Assembly (NCBI GenBank): GCA_018971065.1
Contig: JAGWVC010000025.1
Span: 1 to 43,621 of the forward strand
DNA from: Sphingomonadales bacterium
Lineage (GTDB): Bacteria > Pseudomonadota > Alphaproteobacteria > Sphingomonadales > Sphingomonadaceae
DNA length: 43,621 nucleotides
Reading direction: 5' to 3'
Part shown: positions 1-7,550 of the stretch, piece by piece
Layout: each line of letters opens with the position of its first letter
How positions within the stretch are numbered: position 1 is the first letter of the stretch
Notes under the pieces: model-generated
What the model was told of the DNA's origin: nothing
What the model saw: the letters and a program-made list of their open reading frames with translations, nothing else
Databases searched by the model: none
Translations under genes and position numbers: made by a program

Positions 1-141
1 CTCGGCCGCATCGCTCACGCCTTCGGGATGGACAGCGACACCTCGTTCCGCCCCGGTCGCGGCATCGGCATGTTGACCGGCATGATCACGCAACTGACGC
101 TGATCGTCACCGCGGTGCTGACCGTGCTGGGGAAAATCTAG
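1..141 (+). CDS. MAPEG family membrane protein, C-terminal fragment
   Basis: The frame is open from the first base and ends with TAG at 139-141, giving 46 residues of a gene that begins outside the window. The segment LGRIAHAFGMD followed by a Gly/Arg-rich turn and a hydrophobic helix (ITQLTLIVTAVLTVLG) matches the end of MAPEG proteins (membrane-associated proteins in eicosanoid and glutathione metabolism), where an arginine-histidine motif precedes the last membrane helix. In bacteria these are small four-helix membrane proteins, often of unknown substrate. It ends six bases before the convergent MBL-fold gene. The family call rests on this short tail only. Confidence 0.7.
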   Translation, partial: LGRIAHAFGMDSDTSFRPGRGIGMLTGMITQLTLIVTAVLTVLGKI

Positions 142-147
142 CCTGCC

Positions 148-813
148 TCAGCCGTAGCGCGAATCGGCGACGAACGGATTGGTACGCCGCTCGTCGCCGA
201 ACGTGCTGTTGCCGCCATGCCCGGGAATGAACGTCACGTCATCGCCCAGCGGCCACAGCTTCAACCGGATCGAATCGAGCAGTTGCTGGTGATCGCCGCG
301 CGGAAAATCGGTGCGGCCGATCGAACCCTGGAACAGCACGTCCCCCACCACCGCCAGCCGTGACGGCTTGTGGAAAAACACCACGTGGCCCGGCGTGTGC
401 CCCGGGCAATGCAGCACGTCCAGCGTCAGCTCGCCCACCGTCACGGTGTCGCCATCGACCAGCCAGCGATCCGGCTCGAAGCTTTCGCCGGGCAGGCCAT
501 AGCGCTTGTTCGGATCGTCCAGGCTCTCGATCCAGAAGCGGTCGCCCTCGTGCGGCCCCTCGATCGGCACGCCCAGATCGCGGGCCAATACCCCGGTCAT
601 CCCGCAATGGTCCATGTGCCCGTGGGTGACGAGCAGTTTCTCGATCGTCACCCCGGTCTTCCCGATCGCCAGCTTCAGCTTGTCGAGATCGCCACCGGCA
701 TCGATGAACGCCCCGCGCATCGTCTTCGTACACCAGATCAGCGTGCAGTTCTGCTCGAACGCGGTGACGGGCACGATGCCGGCCCGCAGCGGCGGTTGGG
801 TTGTTTCGCTCAT
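148..813 (-). CDS. MBL-fold metallo-hydrolase (glyoxalase II-like, YcbL type)
   Basis: This is a 221-residue single-domain metallo-beta-lactamase-fold hydrolase, a usual length for the short glyoxalase II-like YcbL group. The zinc motif THGHMDH (His64, His66, Asp68, His69) is intact, followed by CPGHTPGH (third-ligand histidine), GDVLFQGSIGRTD (bridging aspartate) and the late FIPGHG histidine. Such enzymes hydrolyse thioesters such as S-lactoylglutathione, or related glutathione persulfide-type substrates, in the cytoplasm. Which substrate applies here cannot be read from the sequence. The ATG at 811-813 is the natural start. The gene is convergent with the MAPEG gene and lies downstream of the S24 regulator on the same strand with a 43-bp gap, so co-transcription is possible. 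Confidence 0.88.
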   Translation of the reverse strand: MSETTQPPLRAGIVPVTAFEQNCTLIWCTKTMRGAFIDAGGDLDKLKLAIGKTGVTIEKLLVTHGHMDHCGMTGVLARDLGVPIEGPHEGDRFWIESLDDPNKRYGLPGESFEPDRWLVDGDTVTVGELTLDVLHCPGHTPGHVVFFHKPSRLAVVGDVLFQGSIGRTDFPRGDHQQLLDSIRLKLWPLGDDVTFIPGHGGNSTFGDERRTNPFVADSRYG

Positions 814-856
814 ACCCGTCGAATGGCGATTCGCCGCCGCATAATCAAGCCGCCCC

Positions 857-1537
857 TCACACCCGGCCGCCTTTCCACACCACCCGCCCCACCAGCACCA
901 GGTCCTCCGCCGCCACGTCCACCGGCGGATAGGCCGGATTCTCGCTCACCAGCGCGACCCGCCCGCCGCCGCGCGGCTCCAGCCGCTTGACCAGCAGCGC
1001 ATCGCCCAGCCGCACCACGTGGATCGCCCGCCCGGGCAATGTGCCCGGCGTACAATCCACCAGAATCTCGTCGCCGTCGCGCAACACCGGCTCCATCGAA
1101 TCGCCCCGCACCGCAATCGCTGACAGCCGCGCCGGGTCCAGCCCCTGCCCGCGCAGCCACGCCGCCGAAAACCGCAAGGCCCCGCACGCCGCGTCGCGCG
1201 CGCCCAGCGCCCCCGGCCCGGCCGAAGCCGCCGCCGCCAGTTGCGGTATCGCCGCCCAATCGCCTGCCGCCGGATCGCCGTCCTCGCCGCGCCCGCCCAG
1301 CTCGGCCTCGGCCACGCCGAAATACCGCGCCAGCGTCCGCCGGTCGCCCTCCTCCAGCTTGCGCGGGCTGCCCTTGCGCACGAACTGTTGCAGATAGGCG
1401 GCATTGCGCCCCAGCATCGTCGACAGCGCCGCCAGCCCCACCTTGCGCGCCGCCGCCAGCGCCACCAGCCGCGCCCGCGCATCCGCACCCGGCGCCATAC
1501 CCGACACCATGCAATCGTCTCCGCAGATTTCCGCCAT
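857..1537 (-). CDS. HTH transcriptional regulator with S24 (LexA/CI-type) peptidase domain
   Basis: The 226-residue protein has an N-terminal helix-turn-helix-like region (AALSTMLGRNAAYLQQFVRKGSP) of the type found in sphingomonad S24 repressors. An Ala/Gly-rich linker leads to a C-terminal S24 domain with the catalytic Ser in RGDSMEP (about residue 147) and the catalytic Lys in LLVKRLE (about residue 184). S24 proteins are LexA/CI/UmuD relatives that can self-cleave when RecA is active. No obvious Ala-Gly cleavage site at the LexA spacing could be assigned. I chose the ATG at 1535-1537 because GAGG lies six bases upstream. ATGs at 1549 and 1498 are also in frame, and 1498 would fit families that begin close to the HTH. 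A GAAC-N7-GAAC box lies about 70 bp upstream, suggesting SOS control or autoregulation. Confidence 0.82.
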   Translation of the reverse strand: MAEICGDDCMVSGMAPGADARARLVALAAARKVGLAALSTMLGRNAAYLQQFVRKGSPRKLEEGDRRTLARYFGVAEAELGGRGEDGDPAAGDWAAIPQLAAAASAGPGALGARDAACGALRFSAAWLRGQGLDPARLSAIAVRGDSMEPVLRDGDEILVDCTPGTLPGRAIHVVRLGDALLVKRLEPRGGGRVALVSENPAYPPVDVAAEDLVLVGRVVWKGGRV

Positions 1538-1605
1538 TTTCGACCTCATGCGACGCGAATCGCTGATTAGATAAGATTTTTCCTAGACATGTTGGAATTT
1601 ACACG

Positions 1606-1620
1606 GAACAAATATGGAAC
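1606..1620. promoter_or_regulatory. SOS (LexA-type) box, GAAC-N7-GAAC
   Basis: GAAC at 1606-1609 and GAAC at 1617-1620 are separated by exactly seven bases (AAATATG). Read on the minus strand this is GTTC-N7-GTTC, the binding motif known for alphaproteobacterial LexA. It sits in an AT-richer stretch between the divergent S24 repressor (start 1537) and the small gene starting at 1726, so it could control either or both. Identification is by motif match only. An S24 repressor encoded next to it makes autoregulation a reasonable inference. Confidence 0.6.
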
Positions 1621-1725
1621 ACAAGCCCGGTGAGTCGCTTCGCAACGCCCCCCGCCGGGCCTGTCCAAATGCCAATTCACGTTCGCCAGATACGGTCACA
1701 GACGAACGAACAGAAAGGGTCGCCC

Positions 1726-1914
1726 ATGCTCCTGCCCAAGATCGAGAGGTTCCTTCGCCACACCGGAATGCCGTGGACCAAGTTCGGACGGCTGGTCGCC
1801 CACGATCCGCGCCTCGTCGCCGACATGCGCAACGGCCGCACCCCGCGCCGCGCCCTCGCCGCACGCATAGAACATTTCATGAACAATCACGCGTTCGACG
1901 GCGTTCCCGCCTGA
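1726..1914 (+). CDS. Small conserved basic protein, putative DNA-binding (62 aa)
   Basis: The ATG at 1726 has AAAGGG upstream at good spacing and opens a 62-residue frame. The sequence (LPKIERFLRHTGMPWTKFGRLV followed by DPRLVADMRNGRTPRRALAARIEHFM) resembles a family of about 60-residue alphaproteobacterial proteins that look like a minimal Cro/XRE-type helix-turn-helix: a TKFGR turn, a DPRLV recognition-helix position and a basic arm RNGRTPR. Function is not established. DNA binding is inferred from the pattern. It lies on the opposite side of the SOS-like box from the S24 repressor and 32 bp before a second small gene, so the two probably form one transcript. Confidence 0.72.
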   Translation: MLLPKIERFLRHTGMPWTKFGRLVAHDPRLVADMRNGRTPRRALAARIEHFMNNHAFDGVPA

Positions 1915-1946
1915 CCGCCCGCACACCAGCCAAGGAATCCCCGACC

Positions 1947-2327
1947 ATGAACGCCTTCGCCGCCGCCGCCACGCTCGCCACCCCCGCCCCCGAAACCGGC
2001 CGCCCGCCCCGCGCCCGCCGCCCCTGGGCGCAACTGCTCAACGCCGTGCTCGACCTGGCCGGCTCCCACGCCGAATTCGTCAGCCACGCCGAACGCCCGT
2101 GGGCCAGCGTCACCTTCATCGGCAGCCGCCACACCATCACCCTCGCCTTCCCCGGCGCGCACGGCGTCATCGCGGGCGACCGCTTCGCCGAAGCCCTGCC
2201 CGAGCATGAATTCGCCATCCCCCGCCAGATCGTCGCCGACGCGGTGGTGACCGGAATGCTGCACGAAGCCGAACCGGCCGAACGGCTGGTGATCGAGGCC
2301 GAACTGCTACTGGTGGAGGATCAGTAA
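1947..2327 (+). CDS. Conserved hypothetical protein (126 aa)
   Basis: The ATG at 1947 is preceded by AAGGA about ten bases upstream. The 126-residue protein has an Ala/Pro/Arg-rich N-terminus followed by a compact alternating alpha/beta region (WASVTFIGSRHTITLAF, EFAIPRQIVADAVVTGM, LVIEAELLLVEDQ). No signal peptide, membrane helix or catalytic motif is evident. I associate this pattern with an uncharacterised sphingomonad family but cannot name a domain. It follows the small putative DNA-binding gene closely. Its stop overlaps the convergent dehydrogenase gene by 7 bp. Confidence 0.72.
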   Translation: MNAFAAAATLATPAPETGRPPRARRPWAQLLNAVLDLAGSHAEFVSHAERPWASVTFIGSRHTITLAFPGAHGVIAGDRFAEALPEHEFAIPRQIVADAVVTGMLHEAEPAERLVIEAELLLVEDQ

Positions 2328-3259
2328 CCCGCCGAAAGGTCCACCCGCGACACCAGCGCCTCCCCGCGCCGCCACCGCCCCAGGTTGTCCAGAAACCGCT
2401 CCGCGCTGCGCCGGAACAGCGTCTCCTGCGACCGCCCGGACAAGTGCGAGGTGATGTGGACGTTGTCGAACCCCCACAGCGGATGGTCGGCCGGCAGCGG
2501 CTCGGGGCTGGTCACATCCAGGAACGCCGCGCCGGTGTGCCCGCTCTCCAGGCTGGCCACCAGCGCGTCCTGATCCAGCACCGCCCCGCGCGCGAAGTTC
2601 AGGATCGCCGCGCCGGGCTTCATCGCCGCCAGTTCGGCCGCCCCGATCATCTTCTCGGTATCGGGCGTCGCCGGCACCGCCACGATCACCCAATCGAACC
2701 CGCCCAGTGCCCCGCGCCACTGGTCGATGCCCAGCACGCCTGAAGCAGGCCGCCGCCGCACCTCGGTCACCTCAACGCCCATTGGCCGCAGCAATTCGGC
2801 CACCCGCCCGCCGATCCCGCCCGCGCCCACCACCAGCGCGCGGCTACCGTAAAGCTCCATCTTGCCCGGCGCCTCGAACAGCCACTCGCGCCGCTCCTGC
2901 GCCCGCACCACCGCGCGATAGCCCTTGGCAATCACCAGCATCCCCATCAGCGCATATTCGGCAATGGTGATCGCGTTCAGCCCGGCGCCATTAGTCAGCA
3001 CCACGCCGCGCTGCCGCAGCAGGTCCAGCGGAAACGGATCGACCCCGGCCGCCAGCGTGTTCAGCCATTTGAGCGAACCGGCCCGCCGCGTCGCCTCATA
3101 CGTCGAAGGCAGGTCGAACGAATCGAACCAGCCGATCTCCGCTCCCGGCGCCAGCGCATACAATTCCTCGGTCGTCCCGAACCACCGCGCCTCCACCCAA
3201 TCGGGCAAGCGCCCCTCCAGCAACGGCCGCACGAACGCGTTGAGCACCGCGACAGTCAC
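2321..3259 (-). CDS. D-2-hydroxyacid dehydrogenase (NAD-dependent)
   Basis: The 312-residue protein has the D-isomer-specific 2-hydroxyacid dehydrogenase layout. An N-terminal substrate-binding lobe is followed by the dinucleotide motif GAGGIGG at residues 145-151 and then the catalytic triad Arg224 (NFARGAVLD), Glu253 (SPEPLP) and His272 (ITSHLSG). It would reduce a 2-keto acid, or oxidise a D-2-hydroxy acid, with NAD(P)H in the cytoplasm. The exact substrate is not predictable. The start is GTG at 3257-3259, which overlaps the stop of the upstream secreted-protein gene (GTGA), so the two are translationally coupled. The 3' end overlaps the convergent 126-aa gene by 7 bp. Confidence 0.9.
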   Translation of the reverse strand: MTVAVLNAFVRPLLEGRLPDWVEARWFGTTEELYALAPGAEIGWFDSFDLPSTYEATRRAGSLKWLNTLAAGVDPFPLDLLRQRGVVLTNGAGLNAITIAEYALMGMLVIAKGYRAVVRAQERREWLFEAPGKMELYGSRALVVGAGGIGGRVAELLRPMGVEVTEVRRRPASGVLGIDQWRGALGGFDWVIVAVPATPDTEKMIGAAELAAMKPGAAILNFARGAVLDQDALVASLESGHTGAAFLDVTSPEPLPADHPLWGFDNVHITSHLSGRSQETLFRRSAERFLDNLGRWRRGEALVSRVDLSAGY

Positions 3260-3711
3260 CGCCGCTTCCTCCGCAAGTCCGCGGCAATCGTCCGCCGCAG
3301 CCCATCCTTCAGCCCGCGCGGCAGGTCGGTAGCGAACACGTCGTCCACCCGCCAGTCCTTCGCCTCACGCTTCAGCAGCAGCCGCTCGCCCACCTCGTTG
3401 CGATGCGCCAGCGTCACCCGCACCCGCAGCTCCACCAGGTTCGGCCCGATCATCCGCTGCCCCTGCACCCGCGCCCGGAACGCCTTGTGGTCCCAGTCCT
3501 GGCAATGGCACAGCCAGTCGAAATCGCCGAGGTCATCCACCTCGTCCGCCGGCGTCACTTGCTTCCACCGCTTCACCAGCGCCCCGGTCTCCGCCGACCA
3601 GTGCCCGTCGCCGGCATCCCCCTTCATCTCGGCCCGCGCATACGGCGCATAAAGCGCGGCCACGGTCTCCACCGGCGTGGCAGCAGCCAGCAGCAAGGCA
3701 ACAATCGGCAT
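3256..3711 (-). CDS. Hypothetical secreted protein (151 aa)
   Basis: The protein starts with a short hydrophobic signal-like segment (PIVALLLAAATPVETVAALY). The mature part contains GDFDWLCHCQDWD, a beta-rich segment ending in VELRVRVTLAHRNE and a basic C-terminus (GLRRTIAADLRRKRR). This recalls DUF3828-type periplasmic proteins, which is a weak resemblance only. The ATG at 3709-3711 is chosen because GGGGAG lies seven bases upstream. An in-frame GTG at 3717 is too close to that ribosome-binding site. It lies between cysS and the dehydrogenase on the same strand, and its stop overlaps the dehydrogenase start. No function is assigned. Confidence 0.7.
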   Translation of the reverse strand: MPIVALLLAAATPVETVAALYAPYARAEMKGDAGDGHWSAETGALVKRWKQVTPADEVDDLGDFDWLCHCQDWDHKAFRARVQGQRMIGPNLVELRVRVTLAHRNEVGERLLLKREAKDWRVDDVFATDLPRGLKDGLRRTIAADLRRKRR

Positions 3712-3746
3712 CGGCACTCTCCCCGGTCAGCGGCGAGTGTGCCCGA

Positions 3747-5234
3747 TCATTCGCCCAGTTTCCACTCCCACCCCAGCGGATCGCCGTCCATCACCTCGAC
3801 GCCCCGCGCCGCCAGCTCATCGCGCAGCCGATCCGACGTGGCAAAGTCCTTCTCCGCCCGCGCCGCCTTGCGCGCCACCAGCGTCGCCTCGATGGCATCC
3901 TCGCCGATCACCGCGCCCTTCGGCTTCAGCCGCAACGCAGTCCGGTCGATCGCCATCAGGTCCAGCCCCAGCACCGCATCCATCGCCGCGATCGCCGCCA
4001 GCTTCTCGCCCGCATCCACCTTCTTCAGCGCCGCCACTTCCTCGAGCACGGTCAGCGCTGTCGGCGTGTTCAGATCATCCGCCAGCGCCGCATCGAACCG
4101 CTCCATGAACGGCGCCATCCTCCCCGGCACGGGGAGGGGGACCGCCGGAACGGCGGTGGAGGGGACTCGCGTCCCCGCCCCGGCACCCGCGTTGGCCACC
4201 GCCATCACCAGCCGCTTCAACCGCGTGCATGCAGCGCCCAAGCCTTCCCACGAAAACTCCAGCTCGCTGCGGTAATGCGCCTGCAAACACATCAGCCGGT
4301 ACGCCAGCGGATGATACCCCTTGTCGATCAGCAGTTGCAGCCGCAGGAACTCACCGGAAGATTTCGACATCTTCCCCGATCGTTCGACCAGAAAGTTGTT
4401 GTGCATCCACAGCTTCGCGCCGCTGTTGCCCGGCACATCCAGCCCCCCGGCACAGCAGAACGCCTGGTTCTGCGCAATCTCGTTCGGGTGGTGAATCTCG
4501 CGATGGTCGATCCCGCCGGTGTGAATGTCGAACGGGAAGCCCAGCAGTTCGCCGCTCATCACGCTGCATTCCAGATGCCACCCCGGCGCACCCCTGCCCC
4601 ACGGCGAATCCCATTCCATCTGCCGCTTCTCGCCCGGCGGAGTCTTGCGCCAGATCGCAAAGTCGGCGGGATGGCGCTTGCCGTCTACCGCCTCGATGCG
4701 CCCCTCGCCCTCCTCGGTGGCCGCCCGCGCCAGCCGCCCGTAATCAGCGACGGTCGAAACATCGAAGTACAGCCCGCTCTCCAGCTCATAGCAGTGCTTC
4801 GCCGCGATCCGCTCGCCGAACGCGATCATCTTCGGCACATAATCGGTGGCGATCGACCACTCCATCGGCTGCCGGATATTCAGCGCCTTGATGTCCGCCC
4901 AATAAGCCTCGGTATAATGCCGCGCGATGTCCCAGATCGATTGGGCACTGGCCTTCGCCGCCTTCTCCAGCTTGTCCTCGCCCGCGTCGGCATCGTCGGT
5001 CAGATGCCCCACATCGGTGATGTTGATGACGTGGCTGAGTTTATACCCCTTGAACGACAACGTCCGCCCCAACACGTCCGCAAACACATAGGCACGCATG
5101 TTGCCGATATGCGGATAGTTGTAGACCGTCGGCCCACAAGTATAGACCCGCGCCTCACCGGGATGCACGGGCTGGAACGTCTCGATCTGGCGGGTCAGGC
5201 TGTTGAACAGCTTCAAGGGATGCGCATCGCTCAT
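3747..5234 (-). CDS. cysS: Cysteinyl-tRNA synthetase
   Basis: This class I aminoacyl-tRNA synthetase charges tRNA-Cys with cysteine. Of its 495 residues, the signature HIGH-type motif is HIGN (42-45) and KMSKS is at 288-292. The structural zinc ligands Cys33, Cys223, His248 and Glu252 have the spacing known from E. coli CysRS. Family members are usually 460-490 residues. The extra length here lies at residues 353-372, in the linker between the catalytic core and the anticodon-binding part. There the DNA consists of a three-hairpin palindromic element read in frame (Thr-Arg-Val-Pro-Ser-Thr-Ala-Val-Pro and so on). The reading frame is open throughout, so the gene is probably functional. It is the first gene of a likely cysS / secreted protein / dehydrogenase run on the minus strand. 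Confidence 0.96.
   Translation of the reverse strand: MSDAHPLKLFNSLTRQIETFQPVHPGEARVYTCGPTVYNYPHIGNMRAYVFADVLGRTLSFKGYKLSHVINITDVGHLTDDADAGEDKLEKAAKASAQSIWDIARHYTEAYWADIKALNIRQPMEWSIATDYVPKMIAFGERIAAKHCYELESGLYFDVSTVADYGRLARAATEEGEGRIEAVDGKRHPADFAIWRKTPPGEKRQMEWDSPWGRGAPGWHLECSVMSGELLGFPFDIHTGGIDHREIHHPNEIAQNQAFCCAGGLDVPGNSGAKLWMHNNFLVERSGKMSKSSGEFLRLQLLIDKGYHPLAYRLMCLQAHYRSELEFSWEGLGAACTRLKRLVMAVANAGAGAGTRVPSTAVPAVPLPVPGRMAPFMERFDAALADDLNTPTALTVLEEVAALKKVDAGEKLAAIAAMDAVLGLDLMAIDRTALRLKPKGAVIGEDAIEATLVARKAARAEKDFATSDRLRDELAARGVEVMDGDPLGWEWKLGE
4119..4176. repeat. Palindromic element inside cysS (three hairpins, copy A)
   Basis: Three adjacent inverted repeats occur in 58 bp. The first is CCTCCCCGGCACGGGGAGG at 4119-4137. 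The second is ACCGCCGGAACGGCGGT at 4141-4157. The third is GGGGACTCGCGTCCCC at 4161-4176. The order, spacing and flanking CAT match a second copy at 13549-13603 in intergenic DNA, so this is a mobile or formerly mobile interspersed element. Here it is translated as part of CysS (residues 353-372). Confidence 0.8.
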
Positions 5235-5265
5235 TCCCGGCGCCTGCCGCCCGCACGCGCAAACG

Positions 5266-6171
5266 TCAAGCGTGGCTGAACAACAGCAACCCCACCCCCA
5301 GCATGATCACCGCCAGCCCCGTCACCTCGTGCCGCTTCAGCACCCGCCCCGAAATCCGCCGCGAGACCAGCGCCGCCAGCGGCAGTTCCACCAGCGCAAA
5401 CGTCCGCGAATTCGCCGCCGGCCCCAGCGCGAAGGCAGTGAAGAAACACGCCGACGCCGTCGCCCCCGCGCACCCCGCGCCCAGGCTGGTCCGCCACTCA
5501 CGCACCGATCCCGCAAACGCCTTGCGGTCGAACAGCAGCAGGAACGCCCCCAGCAACGCCGTCTGCAAGGTCAGCGACAGCACCAGCACGCAGAACGCGC
5601 GCAGCATCGCGGTGCCTTCGGGCAAGGCCAGCGCCGCCCCCCGCGCCGCGATCGCCGAAAGCCCGAACAGCCCGCCCGAAAGCAGCCCGGCGCCGATCAT
5701 CCCGCCCTCGCCCAGCAACTTCCCCCAGTCCCCCGGCTTCACCGAGGCGACCAGCACGCCCGCCGTCACCATCACCACCGCCACCCACGCCAGCCACGGC
5801 AACACGTCGCCCAGCAGCACCACCCCGGTCAGCGCCACGATCACCGGTTCGGTCTTGATATAGGCATAGGCCACCGCGAACGCGCGCCGCCCCATCACCA
5901 CCAGCATCATCGCCGTCGCGCCGATCTGGCTCAGCGCCGCCACCACCGTCCATTCCAGCGCGCGCGCGCCGAAATGCGGCACCCGCGCGCCGGTCACCGC
6001 CAGCAGCACCGCCAGGTACAGCGCGGCGAACGGCAGCCCGAACACGAACCGCGTCTGCGTCGCCCCCAGCGTGCCGATCCGCGCGGTCAGGCTGGCCTGC
6101 GCCGAATTGCGCAGCAATTGCGCGCACGATCCCGCCAGCGTGAACGGCACCCAGAGCAGCGATGCCGTCAC
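5266..6171 (-). CDS. DMT-superfamily (EamA-like) transporter
   Basis: The protein is almost entirely hydrophobic, with about ten predicted membrane helices in two similar halves of five, as in the drug/metabolite transporter superfamily. The final segment (FALVELPLAALVSRRISGRVLKRHEVTGLAVIMLGVGLLL) is the typical EamA end, where a conserved Pro-containing helix is followed by a short basic loop and a last helix. It would be an inner-membrane exporter or permease of unknown substrate. The GTG at 6169-6171 is chosen because it lies just after the stop of the upstream nitroreductase (8-bp step). The longer in-frame ATG at 6231 would overlap that gene by 53 bp and adds a non-hydrophobic stretch. 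It is probably co-transcribed with the two nitroreductases. Confidence 0.82.
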   Translation of the reverse strand: MTASLLWVPFTLAGSCAQLLRNSAQASLTARIGTLGATQTRFVFGLPFAALYLAVLLAVTGARVPHFGARALEWTVVAALSQIGATAMMLVVMGRRAFAVAYAYIKTEPVIVALTGVVLLGDVLPWLAWVAVVMVTAGVLVASVKPGDWGKLLGEGGMIGAGLLSGGLFGLSAIAARGAALALPEGTAMLRAFCVLVLSLTLQTALLGAFLLLFDRKAFAGSVREWRTSLGAGCAGATASACFFTAFALGPAANSRTFALVELPLAALVSRRISGRVLKRHEVTGLAVIMLGVGLLLFSHA

Positions 6172-6178
6172 CGGCAGG

Positions 6179-6847
6179 TCAGAACCCCAGGAACGTGATG
6201 TTCTCGGCCAGCGGCACCCGCTCGCGCTCAAAATTGTTCACCGGCGCATAAGGGTCGCGCTCGCCGATCGCCAGCCCGCAGAACAGCATGGTATCGTCCA
6301 TATCCAGCCCCAGATGCGCCTTGATGGTGCGGCCATAGACCCCCATCCACTCCTGCGGGCACGAATCCAGCCCTTCCTCGCGCAGCAGCAGCATCACCGT
6401 CTGCAACCACATGCCGGTGTCGCTCCACTGCGGCGCCAGCATCAGCTTGGGGAAATGCACCAGCAGCAGCACCGGCGCCCCGAACGAGGTCAGGTTCTGC
6501 TGGGTGAAATCCACCCGCGCGTCCTTCTGGTCGCGGCCGATCGACATCGCCCCATACATCGCCGCGCCCAGCGCGTTGAACCGCGCCTTGTACTTCTCGC
6601 GCGCCTGCGGCGCCGAGAAATCATACTCCAGCGGATCGTCGGGCGCGCTGGCCAGCAACTTGTCCTGCAGGTCCTTCAGCGCCGCCCCGGTCAGCACCGT
6701 GGCATCCCACGGCTGGAAGTTGCACCCCGATGGCGCCATCCGGGCCTTTTCCAGCACCCGCGTGATCGTCTCCAGCGCAACCGGCGTATCCTTGTACGCC
6801 CGGATCGAGCGGCGGCTTGCCACCGCCTTGCTCACCGACATCGTCAT
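6179..6847 (-). CDS. Nitroreductase family protein (second of a tandem pair)
   Basis: This is a 222-residue flavin-dependent nitroreductase-fold protein. It carries the N-terminal FMN-phosphate-binding RRSIRAY, the loop MAPSGCNFQPW and the C-terminal GLAIGERDP segment near the flavin. Such enzymes reduce nitroaromatics, quinones or related electrophiles with NAD(P)H, usually as dimers in the cytoplasm. The ATG at 6845-6847 has GAGGGG at a good distance. Upstream in-frame sequence belongs to the neighbouring gene's shadow frame. It is clearly paralogous to the gene immediately upstream (6861-7523), with which it shares RRSIRAY, PSG-NFQPW, GMWLQ-VML and GLAIG. Conserved differences in the middle suggest different substrates. 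Confidence 0.9.
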   Translation of the reverse strand: MTMSVSKAVASRRSIRAYKDTPVALETITRVLEKARMAPSGCNFQPWDATVLTGAALKDLQDKLLASAPDDPLEYDFSAPQAREKYKARFNALGAAMYGAMSIGRDQKDARVDFTQQNLTSFGAPVLLLVHFPKLMLAPQWSDTGMWLQTVMLLLREEGLDSCPQEWMGVYGRTIKAHLGLDMDDTMLFCGLAIGERDPYAPVNNFERERVPLAENITFLGF

Positions 6848-6860
6848 AACAATTCCCCTC

Positions 6861-7523
6861 TCAAAATCCCGCAAACCGCACCACGTCCCCCAGCGGCGCC
6901 CGCGTCCGCTCGAAGCGGTTGATCGGCGCCGCCGCATCCGGCCAGCCGATCGCCAGCCCGCAGAAGAACAGATGCGTCTCGTCCGCAACCCCCACGCATT
7001 CCTTGATCAAGCGGCCATGCACGTAAAGCGATTCGAGCGCGCAGGTGCCCAGCCCCTCGCCATGCAGACCCAGCATCACGCCCTGCAGCCACATCCCCAC
7101 GTCGGACCACTGCGGCGGCCCCATCACCCGCGGGATGAACGTCAGCAACACCGCCGGCGCGCCATAGAAGCGGAAATTGTTTCGCGCGAACGCCTCGCGC
7201 CCCGCCATGTCGTCCCGCGCGATGCCGGCCGCATCCATGCGATGCCCCACCGTCTCGTCACGCCGCGCCTTGTACAACTCGCCGATGCCCTTCGGCACCA
7301 GTTGATACTCGGCCGGCTCCTGCGGGCTGGCCGCCAGCATCCGCGCCGACAAGTCCCGCATCGGCGCGCCCGCCAGTACCACAGCCTCCCACGGCTGGAA
7401 ATTATACCCCGAAGGCGAAAACTGCGCCGCCGCCAGCACCTTCTCCAGCAGCGCCTGCGGCACCGGCTTGTCCAGATAGGCCCGGATCGAACGACGCGCG
7501 GCAACGGCTTCGATAACGGACAT
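6861..7523 (-). CDS. Nitroreductase family protein (first of a tandem pair)
   Basis: This 220-residue protein has the nitroreductase fold with FMN-binding motifs AARRSIRAY near the N-terminus, SPSGYNFQPW around residue 40 and FFCGLAIGWPD near the end. It is expected to be an NAD(P)H-dependent flavin reductase of nitro or quinone compounds. The ATG at 7521-7523 has GAGGAG six bases upstream. The TTG just before it is a less likely start. It is followed after 13 bp by a paralogue and then by a DMT transporter, an arrangement that suggests a reduce-and-export unit for a xenobiotic (inference). A 140-bp palindrome separates it from cobT upstream. Confidence 0.9.
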   Translation of the reverse strand: MSVIEAVAARRSIRAYLDKPVPQALLEKVLAAAQFSPSGYNFQPWEAVVLAGAPMRDLSARMLAASPQEPAEYQLVPKGIGELYKARRDETVGHRMDAAGIARDDMAGREAFARNNFRFYGAPAVLLTFIPRVMGPPQWSDVGMWLQGVMLGLHGEGLGTCALESLYVHGRLIKECVGVADETHLFFCGLAIGWPDAAAPINRFERTRAPLGDVVRFAGF

Positions 7524-7550
7524 CAACTACTCCTCGCCAAACATGCCAAG

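Noticed and set aside
6172..6231. In-frame ATG at 6231 as start of the DMT transporter
   Set aside because: It would overlap the nitroreductase by 53 bp and adds a non-hydrophobic, Arg-containing stretch. The GTG at 6171 fits the gene order better.
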